A stretch of 64,000 nucleotides of DNA from Steromphala cineraria (GCA_916613615.1 OU744730.1:36689315-36753314), one strand, 5' to 3'; counted from the first letter of the stretch, positions 1 to 9,875 are shown. Program-made: numbers and translations. Notes: a model not told the origin generated them from the sequence alone.

Positions 1-830
1 GTAAGGATAGTTATGAGATACATAAGGACATAACCTTAGAACTGTACCGAAACGCTGGTGTACATCCGACAGCATGTATAAGTGGTAGAGTAACACTAAA
101 TCAATTTCAGACCCCTTCGATAAATATTGCTGTTTTGTTTGTTCAAAGCTTGACACCCTCGATCATTTACATAGGTTGCAATGTATTCAAAATAGAGCAA
201 CCGATTATACATTTATACTATCATGACCAGTATGACAATGTCATTAGCAAATTGAAAATATTTGATTGGGAACGTTACTATTATGAACTGGATAAGATAT
301 CATATAACGATCAGAAAACATTTCTTTGCTCTCGAAAATACAAATACTTAAAAAGGCTTTATCCTGGAAAGCAATGTATGTCACGGGATAATGTTAATTC
401 TGAAATAGCCTGTCGTGCTTGTAATGTGTGGTTCCTCTCGCAAGAATGTTATTATCGACACTTGTCAGCAAAAATCTGTACAGCCACCATCTTGTGCAAA
501 GAATGTAGCATACTATCAAGAAAAGGGTGTAAATGTTCTGTTAAAGATAAAACGTGTACAAGATACCGGGAAATGCTGGGAGGTGACCATCAGTGTTTAA
601 TGCAGGTAGATACACCAGCTTCACAATACGAGTATGAACAGAAACAATATATGTCCTATAGCTCAGAAAATATGGTGCTGTATTATGCTAAGTTTATTCC
701 AAAAACCTTTTCGAAGGAATCAGTGCTCGACGATCTTGACAATCTTTTACCTTTTGGGGATTTACTGTCAAAATACACTAATCCCTCTCTAAAATATGGG
801 ACTTCTGATTATATTACAAAATCAAGGTGA
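1..830 (+). CDS. PolB-like N-terminal zinc region of a Polinton/adintovirus-type element (partial, polymerase domain absent)
   Basis: The frame is open from base 3 to a stop at 828-830 (about 275 codons) and enters from beyond the left edge, so no start is visible. Two Cys/His-rich clusters are seen: a C-x2-C followed by WF and a CY-x3-HL from base 411, then further Cys pairs ending in DHQCLM near 585. In Polinton and adintovirus protein-primed B-family DNA polymerases, a zinc-binding region like this precedes the exonuclease and polymerase domains. Here it is followed by about 75 residues of no recognised motif and a stop. No polymerase palm motifs appear downstream, so the replicase is either truncated in this copy or this is a separate PolB-derived protein. 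The structural genes on the same strand downstream support the assignment. Family assignment is inference from motif layout. Confidence 0.5.
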   Translation, partial: KDSYEIHKDITLELYRNAGVHPTACISGRVTLNQFQTPSINIAVLFVQSLTPSIIYIGCNVFKIEQPIIHLYYHDQYDNVISKLKIFDWERYYYELDKISYNDQKTFLCSRKYKYLKRLYPGKQCMSRDNVNSEIACRACNVWFLSQECYYRHLSAKICTATILCKECSILSRKGCKCSVKDKTCTRYREMLGGDHQCLMQVDTPASQYEYEQKQYMSYSSENMVLYYAKFIPKTFSKESVLDDLDNLLPFGDLLSKYTNPSLKYGTSDYITKSR

Positions 831-903
831 CATACACAATTCCCTATAGGTTTAAAAAGTAGACCTAGTCACTCTGGTATTCCATTTCACCCTTGTCACC
901 ACC

Positions 904-1479
904 ATGTCATCAACTTGTACTTGGAATGTTGTCAATTCAGCCTCCATGGCTGGAAACTACCTCATCCAGTTCGCCCATACTCTGATGTTGTACGAAAACC
1001 AGCAGCAACATCAGCAAAATGTCAACACCCACCAGCAGTCAACAGAGAACCTATGTCAGCATAGAGAACAAATCAAGGAAACACAGCCCTGTACTTGGAA
1101 TGTTGTAAATCCAGCCCTCATGGCTGGAAACTACCTCACCCAGTTCTCCCATGCTCTGATGTTGTACTAAAACCAGCAGCAACAACATCAAAATGTCAAC
1201 ATCCACCAGCAGTCAACAGAGAATCAGCGCCAGCATAAAGAACAAATTGACGAAACACAGTGGACAACGACCAACAACATACAGCAGCAGCAGCAGCAGC
1301 AGCAAAACAGCATTGGCAAAGCACAATATCAACGACCATACACAAAGAAGAAGAAGCAGAAGAATAAAGAGAAGTCCTGTAGCAGCACCATCCATAAAAG
1401 CGGTACGACCAAACAGCAGAGCCCGGACAACATTGGCTCTGAGTTGGACGATCTGATAAAAGAAATATTCAAGGAATAA
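904..1479 (+). pseudogene. Gln-rich, C-terminally basic protein of the Polinton-like element, with an in-frame stop
   Basis: The ATG at 904 lies in a strong context (CACCACCATG). The frame reads 88 codons to TAA at 1168-1170 and then stays open to 1477-1479, 192 codons in all. The protein starts with two copies of a 58-residue (174-bp) tandem repeat containing CTWNVVN and MAGNYL. The equivalent codon in repeat 1 is GAA, so the TAA at 1168 looks like a G-to-T nonsense change. Beyond the stop are a CAG run (1282-1305, polyGln), a Lys-rich stretch (KKKKQKNK) and an acidic end (SELDDLIKEIFKE). I do not recognise the family. Low complexity plus a basic patch would suit a nucleic-acid-binding or scaffold role, but that is speculation. 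An overlapping frame from 1193 is an alternative reading that I think is spurious. Confidence 0.5.
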
Positions 1480-1679
1480 AAATTAAAATGACATATGTAT
1501 ATAAATAAATTCTACAATTATATGCTGTATGTGCTTGTCCTATTTTTCTACGAGTAAGGATGATAAGGGTATATTGATATAGCGACCATACACCTCCTAT
1601 GCGATTTTCCATTTCCTTTAAAACATGAATATTTTTCTCTCAAAAAGGTTAGAAGATTGATGGGAGTATCATTATCACT

Positions 1680-2327
1680 ATGGACAGGAGCGCTATCACA
1701 CTACCACAGATATTTAGGATGCTAATAGCAGGACCCAGCGGAGCTGGCAAAAGCACTTTTGTTTTCAAGCTATTGGAAAATGATATTAGAGGTGAATGGC
1801 CGCTACTATCACGGTTACCTGATAATATAGTTTGGACTTTTACCGAAACTCAGCCTTTGTATACAGAGGTTGCTATTATGTGTCAACAAGCAGGTATAGA
1901 CATTAGCTTTGTGAAGAATATTGTAGAGGCTGAAACATTGATCAAACCCGAGAATGTAAACTGGTTAGTAGTTGATGATGCTTCTGGGGATCTAAGTGGT
2001 GAAGAAGAAAGAGAATTATTAAGATGGTTTGTCAAACGTTCTCATCATAGGCAAACTAGTGTTATCTGTTTGCAGCAAAATCTGTTTGCTAGAACTACAC
2101 TTCATCGCACAATAAGTCTCAATTGTACACATATGGTTATTTACAAAAATCCTAGAGATAAAACACAAATCGAACATTTAGCTAAACAGATGTTCCCGGG
2201 TAAGGAGGGAGCAGCATTTATAAGGGATGCCTATCAAAAAGCTACCATCTCACCACATACATATTTAATGCTTGACATGGGCCCGACTACGCCAGAACAA
2301 CTTAGAGTTTGGATGCGGGTTGTTTGA
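1680..2327 (+). CDS. FtsK/HerA-type genome-packaging ATPase of Polinton/adintovirus type
   Basis: This is an intact 215-residue ORF. The Walker A motif GPSGAGKS is at residues 18-25, the Walker B LVVDD at 96-100, and a polar strand ending in QQN follows at about 140-150, as in A32-like packaging ATPases. In this family the enzyme uses ATP to move viral DNA into a preformed capsid, and the gene is one of the core virion-formation genes of Polintons. The length is normal for the family. It stands 200 bp after the Gln-rich ORF and in the same orientation as the capsid and protease genes. The ATG at 1680 places Walker A near the N-terminus, which is typical. Unlike several neighbours, this gene shows no disruption. 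The element is an endogenous copy, so activity is not implied. Confidence 0.9.
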   Translation: MDRSAITLPQIFRMLIAGPSGAGKSTFVFKLLENDIRGEWPLLSRLPDNIVWTFTETQPLYTEVAIMCQQAGIDISFVKNIVEAETLIKPENVNWLVVDDASGDLSGEEERELLRWFVKRSHHRQTSVICLQQNLFARTTLHRTISLNCTHMVIYKNPRDKTQIEHLAKQMFPGKEGAAFIRDAYQKATISPHTYLMLDMGPTTPEQLRVWMRVV

Positions 2328-2366
2328 TAGATCTTTTGGCGAAATAGATGTGTATGTTCCCGAGAA

Positions 2367-2591
2367 ATGAATCCAGTCGCCAACATGAAATGTATTGCAT
2401 CGCGCGATTGCTATATCTACCTGGAAACCTCGTCCGAGGATGAAAGTAGTAGCGTCGATATAGATGATAGTAGCTCCGAGTATGAAGAAGATGTAGAAAG
2501 ACCCCTTTACAAAACCGAAGCGTTGCCGGATCTTTCTCCACTTGTATACATACCTTCGTTGAGAACGCGTACCCGTGCGAAGTCCTTATGA
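2367..2591 (+). CDS. Small acidic/serine-rich ORF of the Polinton-like element
   Basis: A 74-residue ORF follows 39 bp after the ATPase. Residues about 20-45 are Glu/Asp/Ser-rich (a run like SSEDESSSVDIDDSSSEYEED) and the C-terminus is short and basic (RTRTRAKS). Its stop overlaps the start of the next ORF in an ATGA at 2588-2591, which argues that it is a real member of a compact gene cluster. I recognise no family and propose no function. Confidence 0.45.
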   Translation: MNPVANMKCIASRDCYIYLETSSEDESSSVDIDDSSSEYEEDVERPLYKTEALPDLSPLVYIPSLRTRTRAKSL

Positions 2592-2932
2592 TGAGTAAAA
2601 ATAGAGTGAAACGTAATGCTGACATTCTTCATTACATATGTAGAGCTCCACCCGCTGTTAGATCTAAAATCATCGATTGCCTACCGAAAGATGTTTTAGA
2701 CGCCTTTAGTGAAGCAGCTGTCAATATATATGCCGGGAATATACCTATGTCAACCAGTCAGAGAAAAAGGTTAAACGGACGAAGAGGAAAATTACAGGCT
2801 TTATGTCAAAAATCATCTGTTTCATGTGCCACTAAAAAGAAAATACTAACTCAAAAGGGTGGTTTATTACCCCTTCTCCTCCCACTCTTAGCGCCGTTGG
2901 TCACCAATCCTGTGTCAAAGATAGTCGGCTGA
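2588..2932 (+). CDS. Basic pX-like/core-like protein conserved in Polintons and adintoviruses
   Basis: This intact 114-residue ORF starts in a 4-bp ATGA overlap with the previous gene. The N-terminal two thirds is a basic helical region (KNRVKRNADILHYICR, then SQRKRLNGRRGKLQAL). The C-terminus is KGG followed by a leucine/proline-rich hydrophobic tail (LLPLLLPLLAPLV) from about residue 91. Proteins of this shape recur beside Polinton and adintovirus structural genes and have been compared with the adenovirus core/membrane-active peptide pX. That homology is remote, and a DNA-condensing or virion-associated role is inference. The next gene begins 4 bp after its stop, consistent with a block of structural genes. 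Confidence 0.6.
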   Translation: MMSKNRVKRNADILHYICRAPPAVRSKIIDCLPKDVLDAFSEAAVNIYAGNIPMSTSQRKRLNGRRGKLQALCQKSSVSCATKKKILTQKGGLLPLLLPLLAPLVTNPVSKIVG

Positions 2933-2936
2933 GAAG

Positions 2937-3360
2937 ATGTCGAAAAAGCTTGTTCTCATACCCGAATCGACCTACACGAGGATGATAAATAATGGTAGCA
3001 ATAAAGTAGATGTGATGTCTCGTGATGCCTTGCTAACCCGCAGACGTCTTGATAATTTAACAGATATGAAAGATCTGGTCAATGGTTATCCCAGTCAAGA
3101 TCAAGGTATTTTGGATAGAAAACTTAAAAAATATGATAATTTGTTGGAAGAGTCACTACGGCTACAAAGTCAAGCTAGAAAAGTGGAGGACTGCCCAATA
3201 CACACAAAAATGTTAAACAGCGCCCCTTCTCACCAACCTCTATTACAGGCCGCAAACATAGGCGTCAGTGATGAGGATGTGTCTTACGGTTCAGCAGTAT
3301 CTTCTTTATCATCAGAGAAAACATTATATAAAGCTGTTATGAATTTACCAAAAACTTATA
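2937..3360 (+). pseudogene. Conserved Polinton protein of unknown function, 5' part (interrupted by a Tc1-type insertion)
   Basis: The ATG at 2937 opens a frame whose genuine coding part runs to base 3360. A predicted helical or coiled-coil middle contains LDRKLKKYDNLLEESLRL. At 3361 the frame runs into the terminal repeat of a Tc1-type transposon and stops at 3398, so the last 13 codons are transposon-derived. The continuation of the gene is at 7083-7468. The two parts are in phase if the element and one copy of its TA target are left out, so the interruption postdates a working gene. Homologous proteins lie between the packaging and integrase genes in other Polintons, without assigned function. 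Confidence 0.7.
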
Positions 3361-3397
3361 AACTAATGTCCAAAAGAAAGTACCCAGTGTATTTTTA

Positions 3398-5594
3398 GCT
3401 CACCTTTACGAAGTAAATGTGAGCTTATGTCATGGCGCTTCGTCCGTCGTCCGTCTGTCTGTCCGTCCGTCCGTCCGTCCGTCCATCCGTCTGTCCGTCC
3501 GTCCGTCCGTCCGTAAACTTTCACGAAAAAGACTACTCCTCCTAAACGAATTCAGATATCATTCTGAAATTGAAGTATGTTATACCCATGGTGATTCCCC
3601 ACAGAAAGGTAGACGTTTCAGTTTTGAGAATCCAAGATGGCCGCCATGACAGCCATATTGAATTTTCAATTAGATTTCATGAAAAAGACTACTCCTTCTA
3701 AACGAATACAGATATCATTCTGAAATTGTAGTATGTTATACCCAAGGTGATTCCTCACAGAAAGGTAGACGTTTCAGTTTTGAGAATCCAAGATGGCCGC
3801 CATGACAGCCATATTGAATTTTCAATTAGGTTTCATGAAAAAGACTACTCCTTCTAAACGAATACAGATATCATTCTGAAATTGTATTATGTTATACCCA
3901 TGGTGATTCCTCACAGAAAGGTAGACGTTTCAGTTTTGAGAATCCAAGATGGCCGCCATGACAGCCATATTGAATTTTCAATTAGGTTTCATGAAAAAGA
4001 CTACTCCTTCTAAACGAATACAGATATCATTCTGAAATTGTAGTATGTTATACCTATGGTGATTCCGCACAGAAAGGTAGACGTTAAAGTTTTGAGAATC
4101 CAAGATGGCCGCCATGGCAGCCATATTGAATTTTCAATTAGATTTCATGACAAAGACAATTTCTCCTAAACCAATCTATATATCATTTTTATATTGTAGT
4201 ATGTTATACCTATAGTGATTCCGCACAGAAAGGTAGACGTTTAAGTTTTGAGAATCCAAGATGGCCGCAAAAGCAGCCATATTGACTTTTCAGCTGCAGA
4301 TGACACATCATTATTATTAAATTTTAAGCTTTCATCAAGTGATCACTGGCACCATATAAATTCTCTAATTTGAACTTACTAATCATAATATTATCTAAAT
4401 ATGGAATATTTAAGATTGTCGTGCAAGTTGTTCTATATTTTTAAGTGTTTCTAAAAAACATTAAGATGAAAGACACCCATAATTGATTAATTTGTTTAAA
4501 ATCTTTATGGCAACTAGCTGCAAAAACCAAATCACATTAAACATGTTAAATTTTAAACAATGGTATCTCCCTTATATTCCTTTAAATACCACACATAAGG
4601 GGTCAACCAGAGTTCGGATATTCCACTATGCTGTCTAATACACATCCCAAGGCAGGCTGCTAGCATCACAGTGTCAGCTGCTAGTCTGTTGCATAATCAA
4701 CCTGACCCAATTGATATGGTAGAGCATTATGCTAGATGGCCATGACCCATGTGTATGCAATAAAAGTTATGGACTTGTATTCTCATGATAGTGATATGTT
4801 CTTTCTAAGAATAACAACTTACACAAAACTTGTCTACAATAAGCTTTGTGTTTAGCAATCTACTTGATAAGTTGATGTCGAATAAATATGCAGATGAAAA
4901 TCGAAAAGGGTTTAGTAAGAAGTAGGGAAATTTGATTTGTCATATTTCTCTGTTGATTTGACAATGCAAAAATGTTTACCATTATAGTACTGTATGAGTG
5001 TTAAATAAATACTTTAATGAAAGACATCTCATGGTCACTTGACATGTAAATATTATGTGAACAAAATAAACATGTCTTATGCATTGCTGTGTTTATGACT
5101 TTCCTCTCAATCAGTCATTCATTTTCCTTGAAAAATCTGTACTTTTGGGATTCTCAATATCCCATGCAGCATAACCATCAGTGAAATAAATTTGAAATCA
5201 TATTAATGATTCACTACAAAACAAATGTAAGTGCCCACCATCCTGTAAGTAATGAATGACATTTAAATGGATACACCTAAACCAATCAAGATATCATAAT
5301 GAAATTAATACGGATGACCACATAAAAGTAGCATTTTGAAGATTAAAAAGTACAAGATGGTCACCAATTCAGCCATAGATATACAAAAAAGTTATACAAA
5401 AACCTACTGCTTGTTAACTTATCATGATTATATCATTCCTGTATTAATGTTTGTTCAAGCTCTAGTCGTTTCCAAAAGAAGACTAGTATTTTAAAAGATA
5501 AAAAAATCATGATGGCAGCCATAATCAATTATATAAAAGATGGTTACATGTACAATTAAACCATTTTACCACATCATTCATTTCAAGGTGAGCT
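3398..5594. repeat. Nested repeat with AGCTCACCTT ends, TCCG microsatellite and 156-bp tandem array
   Basis: Inverted 10-bp ends AGCTCACCTT (3398-3407) and AAGGTGAGCT (5585-5594) bound this segment inside the Tc1 element. After the left end come a TCCG-rich microsatellite (about 3440-3512) and then five tandem units of 156-157 bp starting near 3524, 3681, 3837, 3993 and 4149. Each unit contains AAGATGGCCGCCATGACAGCC-like sequence. From about 4310 to 5584 I see only A+T-rich sequence with no open gene. The AGCTCACC start followed by TCCG repeats is a layout I associate with non-coding bivalve repeats. Whether this is an independently mobile unit is inference. Confidence 0.6.
3524..4305 (+). 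repeat. Tandem array, five units of about 156 bp
   Basis: The phrase GAAAAAGACT (GACAAAGAC in the last copy) recurs at 3524, 3681, 3837, 3993 and 4149, giving spacings of 157, 156, 156 and 156 bp. Units differ by a few substitutions, and the last two are the most divergent. No coding capacity is apparent. Confidence 0.85.
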
Positions 5595-5827
5595 TCTGTA
5601 CCCTCGGCACTTTTATTTTAACATAAGATAACAACCAATGCAGATATATGTGCACATTTTTTCGTTCTGAATAGAATAGTCAGTTCCTCAGGATATGCAG
5701 GCAATTTCATTTGATACAAAGTCAAAATTACCGTATGACTGTCAAAAAAAGACAGGTGGTATCAAAAACTGAATTTCAGAAGAAATCAACAAGGCAATTC
5801 ATTTGCAAAATGACAAGAAATGTTTAT

Positions 5828-6902
5828 TTAATAACGAGTATGACGACCATGGGCATTAATACAGGTAAACACGTTGACGCATTGAAGAAGTAAGGCGGCG
5901 TATGACCTTTGGTTGGATTTGCTGCCATTCTTGAATCAGAGGTTGTTCCAGTTGCTGGATCGTGATAGTGGGTGCAGGTCGTCTCCTGATTTGTCGATCC
6001 AGGTGGTCCCATATGTGCTTTATGGGATTCATGTCGGGAGAATATGCTGGCCATGGCAAAACATCGATATTGGCGTTGGCTAGGAAGGCATTTGTCAGTT
6101 TTTCCGTGTGCGGGCTTGCATTGTCATGATGAAAAACAATTCCCTGCGGTTGTTGCTGAACGAAAGGAAGCACAACTGGTCTCAATACCTCGTCTCTGTA
6201 CCTTTGAACATCTAAATTGCCATGCTTCGTCAAATTGCTGTAGATCCCTCCCCATATCATAACGGACCCGCCTCCAAACCCAATTCTGGGCCGTGCGTTC
6301 ACGAATGCGTCGATACACACTCGCTCTGCCGTCTTTTCTGAAGAGAAAAAAACCTGCTTTCACGGAAAAAAGCTCACGTCACCAATTACGGAGCTGCCAA
6401 CGTCAGACTTGCCTTGCCCATGCCAGTCTACGACGTTGATATTGAAGAGTCAGATGGACCCCGCGGTAAGGACGACGTGCTCGGATGTCATGGATTAATA
6501 GTCGTTGGTACACCGTCTGTCGACTGATGATGCGTCTGAGTGCTGTCGACGCCGTTGACGTCGCCGGGACAAACCGATTGCACTGATGTATTGTGCGGAT
6601 GTGACGGTCTTCAACGGGTGTTGTCATGGCTGGACTACCACTTCTTGGCCTGTCTGACGTATTGTCTGTTTGCCTGAGTCGTTCCATCAGTCTGGTGATA
6701 GTTTTCTGGTGCAGCCGAAGGTTCTAGCAATGGTGGTGTTGTTGGGGCCTAGTTGTGCCATACTGACAGCTCTCTCTCTTTCAACCTGAGTTAAATGCAG
6801 TATACTTTTTGTGGTTTTCTTTCTGCTGTGGTCATACCGTGTAGTTTGAGCTGATTTATGCCGTCGATATGCACATGTTTTTTGTGCTTCAGCAGGAAAC
6901 AT
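5828..6902 (-). pseudogene. Tc1-type transposase, broken by several frameshifts
   Basis: Read on the minus strand, an N-terminal helix-turn-helix region (LTQVERERAVSMAQLGPN...IARTFG) comes first. A frameshift near 6715 leads into the second DNA-binding region (MERLRQTDNTSDRPRSGSP). After further breaks near 6300-6410 the DDE catalytic core follows, with GGGSVMIWGG, HHDNASPHT and LPWPAYSPDMNPIKHIWD. The C-terminal INAHGRHTRY-type ending is one frame away, ending at 5828. In this superfamily the protein cuts and pastes its element at TA sites. At least three frame breaks make this copy inactive. Confidence 0.85.
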
Positions 6903-7082
6903 AATTTTAGGTGTTTTGCAGCAATGGGGCGATTTTTTTCACTTGTTTTGTCATGCGTTTCCGAAAAAAGATGGGTTTGCATGTATGGAATATGATCCAA
7001 TAAGTTTTTGGACAACATTTACATCCACACAAAAATTGCTATAAAATTCATGGGTGGGTACTTTCTTTTGGACACTAGTTTA

Positions 7083-7468
7083 GAACTAAGGCTAGGAAAA
7101 TAACAGAATTTATGAAAGATCACAACGATTTAGTTATAAATTCTGACGGTTCGATTAAGATACAGACAGAGGAGGGAAGAGAGATGGGTTCGCTACCATC
7201 TATATTAAAAGCTCTAGTAAAGCCCGCTAGCAGGTATGACCCGGACATACCAGCGGCTAGAACCATAAGTCATTTGATGAATAAGGATGGCCTACCACCG
7301 ACTATAGTGCGAAACCTTCGCTATAGAGTGACAACCGATCACGCGCAGGAGGCTAGAGATTCACCTATTCTGCCTCGTGGTGTGTGGACATCCAGCGATG
7401 AAGAAAAAGACCAAACCAGACCTCGGAAACGCAGCAGAAAGAAGAAAATCATCTGGGAACCTCTGTAA
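7083..7468 (+). pseudogene. Conserved Polinton protein of unknown function, 3' part
   Basis: This is the continuation of the gene that starts at 2937. Directly after the right TA of the Tc1 insertion the frame resumes with a basic helix (TKARKITEFMKDH), then a conserved domain containing NSDGSIKI and GSLPSILKALVK, and ends in a Lys/Arg-rich tail (RPRKRSRKKK) with a stop at 7466-7468. A start at the internal ATG 7112 is available if the fragment were transcribed alone. The end overlaps the start of the integrase frame (7398) by about 70 bp, again typical of a compact viral-type gene layout. Confidence 0.7.
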
Positions 7469-8737
7469 AATCAAGCCTTATTTGGGAAAATGGCTTAATA
7501 GAGCTTATTACGATACTCGTAGAGGATATTGTTCAAAAGGTACATTATTTAGCTTATTACAAAGAGCAAAGGATAGGAAAGGTTCTACTAAGCCCAATAT
7601 CAACCAGATGGATTACTGGTTACAGGCTCAACCTTGTTACTCTTTACATAGACCAGTCCACTCTAAAACTATCAAAAGAACACCTACAAAGCGACAGTGT
7701 GTAGAAAAGATCAGCTATGGCAGGCTGATTTAACAGTTTTTAAAAGTTTGAGTAAATATAATGGCGGTTACAAATACCTTTTGTGCGTTATAGATGTTTT
7801 TAGTAAATTTCTCTGGGTAGAACCATTGAAAAGTAAAACTGCTCAAGCGGTTACAGATGGAATGAAACAGATTGTTTGTAGGGCTTCACCGCGTATATTT
7901 GATAGTATCATGACAGACAAGGGTGGAGAGTTTAACTGTATTTTTAAAAATTATGTTAAAAAAACTCTAGGTAGGCATGTGTACAACAGTCAAAATGATG
8001 ATGTTAAATGTGGGGTTGTTGAGAGATTCCAAAGAACTTTAAAAACAAGAATATGGAGATATTTAACCACTGTTTCAAATCAGCGATTTATTAAAGTATT
8101 GCCTGATATTGTTCACTCATACAATAGAACATTTCACTCATCTATCGGGACAGCTCCGAGTACTGTTAAGAGCGCTATTGATGAAGTCAATGTGTGGGAG
8201 TATGTCACTCGAAAAGAAGTTTTTATGAAAAAGAGTCATCCTTTACCCGCTAAAACACCGGTAAGAATAAGTTACAATAAAGGGGTTTTTGACAAAGGTT
8301 ATGAAGCTAATTGGAGTAGAGAAATATTCTACATAATCAACCATGTAAAACACAGGTATCCCATAGTGTATAAGATAATGGATTCCTCGGGTGATGAAAT
8401 AAAAGGAACGTTTTATAGGGAAGAGTTACAGATAGTAAGAGAACCCGCGACGTACGACATAGAAAAAGAGCTTAAGCAAAGACAGAATAAGGCAACGGAC
8501 AGAAAAGAGAAATTAGTCAGATGGAAAGGGTACCCCAAAGTTTTCGACCAATGGATACCCTACGAGAGAGCGTTGTCTAGGCTATTTAACGGCTGTACCA
8601 GCTCAAATAATGTATGTTTTCTTGACAATCTCGCTATACATTGCTATTTTGATACTCTCACCCCATTCAAGCCCAGTGCTTATAAAACAATTGGAAAAAC
8701 CTATAAAGCAGTTATTATCAGCTGTTCTCGATTCTAA
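7398..8737 (+). pseudogene. Polinton-type rve (DDE) integrase with C-terminal chromodomain, frameshifted
   Basis: From ATG 7398 the frame encodes the N-terminal part (IKPYLGKWLNRAYYD, then LHRPVHSK) and stops at 7733. From about 7697 the next frame carries the retroviral-type catalytic core: D in LWQADL, D in IMTDKGGEF, and E in CGVVERFQRT, the last two separated by 34 residues, which is the D,D-35-E signature. An SH3-like segment (VRISYNKGVFDKGY) and a chromodomain (YDIEKELKQR...LVRWKGYPKVFDQWIPY) follow. Such enzymes insert the element into host DNA with a target duplication; the chromodomain may guide them to modified chromatin. The change of frame between about 7680 and 7700 destroys the gene. 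The last 55 residues after the chromodomain are unlike the family and may be read-through. Confidence 0.88.
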
Positions 8738-8761
8738 CCTAAATAATCACGACAACCAGAC

Positions 8762-9531
8762 ATGGAGTTGAAATCAGACTTTTACATAACACTACCCAGT
8801 GATGCTAGTCCTAATACAAGACCAGAGAATGTTCAGCATTCATTTACTATAGATTTACCACATCCCTTGAAATTAAATAGGCGATTCCCGAGCGTAATTA
8901 CACTTTGAACAGACTGGTAAGTGAACTAAACATTATCATAAATGAGCAGCTCGCTTTATGGGGCAGTGACATGGCTCTTACAAAGGAGCTGGAGAGTGGG
9001 AATGTTGTAGAAAGAAAATTGTTGCTACCTACAAATGGGGAATATCTTTATTGTATAAACGATATAGTACATGCTAGGAGTACATATTTGGACGGAGATA
9101 ATGTGCAAGGTTACAAGGATAAATCCAATCTCAGTCTACTTCTGTCTCCCCATGTGGCTGAAATGTTAGGTTTTACAGACCTACCAAAATTGGGGAATGT
9201 TGTTTTTTTAGATCCGAAAACCCACCCCTCAGCTGATACTTGTGTAAATTATTTGAAAGCACATGCTTTTCACAATCTATATGTATATTCTGATATTATA
9301 GAAGATCAGATTGTAGGACACACAACTGTCCCTTTACTGACACATGTACCAGTTAGCAAATCTATGATGTTGGATAGCGTTTACGCTAGGGACAAGAACC
9401 CCATACATTATCTAAATTTAAAATTTGGTGATATCAGATCTATTGCCGTATTGATAAGGGACGACACCGGTAAACCTGTACCATTTGCAGGAGGGAGAGC
9501 AGTGGTAGTACTACACTTTAAGAAAATATGA
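8762..9531 (+). pseudogene. Penton-like minor capsid protein of Polinton type, with internal deletion/frameshift
   Basis: The ATG at 8762 begins a characteristic N-terminus (SDFYITLPSDASP, then FTIDLPHPLKL), but the frame ends at 8902 (TGA). From about 8881 the next frame continues with IPERNYTLNRLVSELN and runs to 9531, including YVYSDIIEDQIVG and VPFAGGRAVVVLHF. Both parts belong to the single-jelly-roll vertex protein found next to the major capsid gene in Polintons. The stretch normally linking them (several tens of residues) is missing and the frame is shifted, so I infer a deletion of a few hundred bases or less around 8875-8885. The stop overlaps the next ORF in ATGA at 9528-9531. Confidence 0.75.
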
Positions 9532-9872
9532 CGGGGTACGAAAACATACCCGTGTATGTGGGTAGACATAATGGTCAGCGAGGGGCTGGCTTGGGAAATA
9601 TTTTAGGATCTCTTGGTAAAATAGCCCTGCCTATTCTAAAATCAACGGGTAAAATGTTGGCTAAAGAGGGACTCAAGGCTGCTGCTAGCGTGGTGTCAGA
9701 TATTACTTCTGGGGAAAAACCCCTCAAAAGTTTAAAAAGACGAGGTGTAGATGCTTTTAAAAACACAGCTAGTAACATGATAGGTTCATTTGGATCTGAA
9801 AGGGAGAAAGGTCAGGACGCTAGAAGACAGCACAGACGTAAAAAATCGAGGAAACGTAGGCGGCCATTTTAA
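9528..9872 (+). CDS. Basic, Gly-rich virion-like protein conserved in Polintons
   Basis: This intact 114-residue ORF starts by a 4-bp overlap with the penton-like gene and ends 3 bp before the major capsid ORF. The N-terminus has PVYVGR, then QRGAGLGNILGSLGKIALPILKS, an amphipathic or hydrophobic helix after glycines. The C-terminus is a strongly basic tail (RRQHRRKKSRKRRRPF). Small proteins with this build lie beside capsid genes in Polintons and adintoviruses. A role as a minor virion or DNA-associated protein comparable to adenoviral pVI/pX is possible but unproven. No break is seen. Confidence 0.6.
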   Translation: MTGYENIPVYVGRHNGQRGAGLGNILGSLGKIALPILKSTGKMLAKEGLKAAASVVSDITSGEKPLKSLKRRGVDAFKNTASNMIGSFGSEREKGQDARRQHRRKKSRKRRRPF

Positions 9873-9875
9873 AAC

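Larger units (their letters stand above)
3361..7080. mobile_element. Tc1/mariner-superfamily DNA transposon (3,720 bp including a nested 2.2-kb repeat)
   Basis: Terminal inverted repeats of about 26 bp begin AACTA(A/G)TGTCCAAAAG at 3361 and on the complement at 7080, with one mismatch. TA is duplicated at 3359-3360 and 7081-7082, the Tc1/mariner signature. A decayed Tc1 transposase lies inside on the minus strand (5828-6902). Leaving out the nested repeat 3398-5594 gives an element of about 1.52 kb, the usual Tc1 size. The insertion sits inside a conserved gene of the Polinton-like element and splits it. Confidence 0.9.

Noticed and set aside
1193..1456. Serine- and arginine-rich frame overlapping the Gln-rich ORF
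   Set aside because: It is an out-of-frame reading of the CAG run; the frame of 904 continues to a natural-looking end at 1479.
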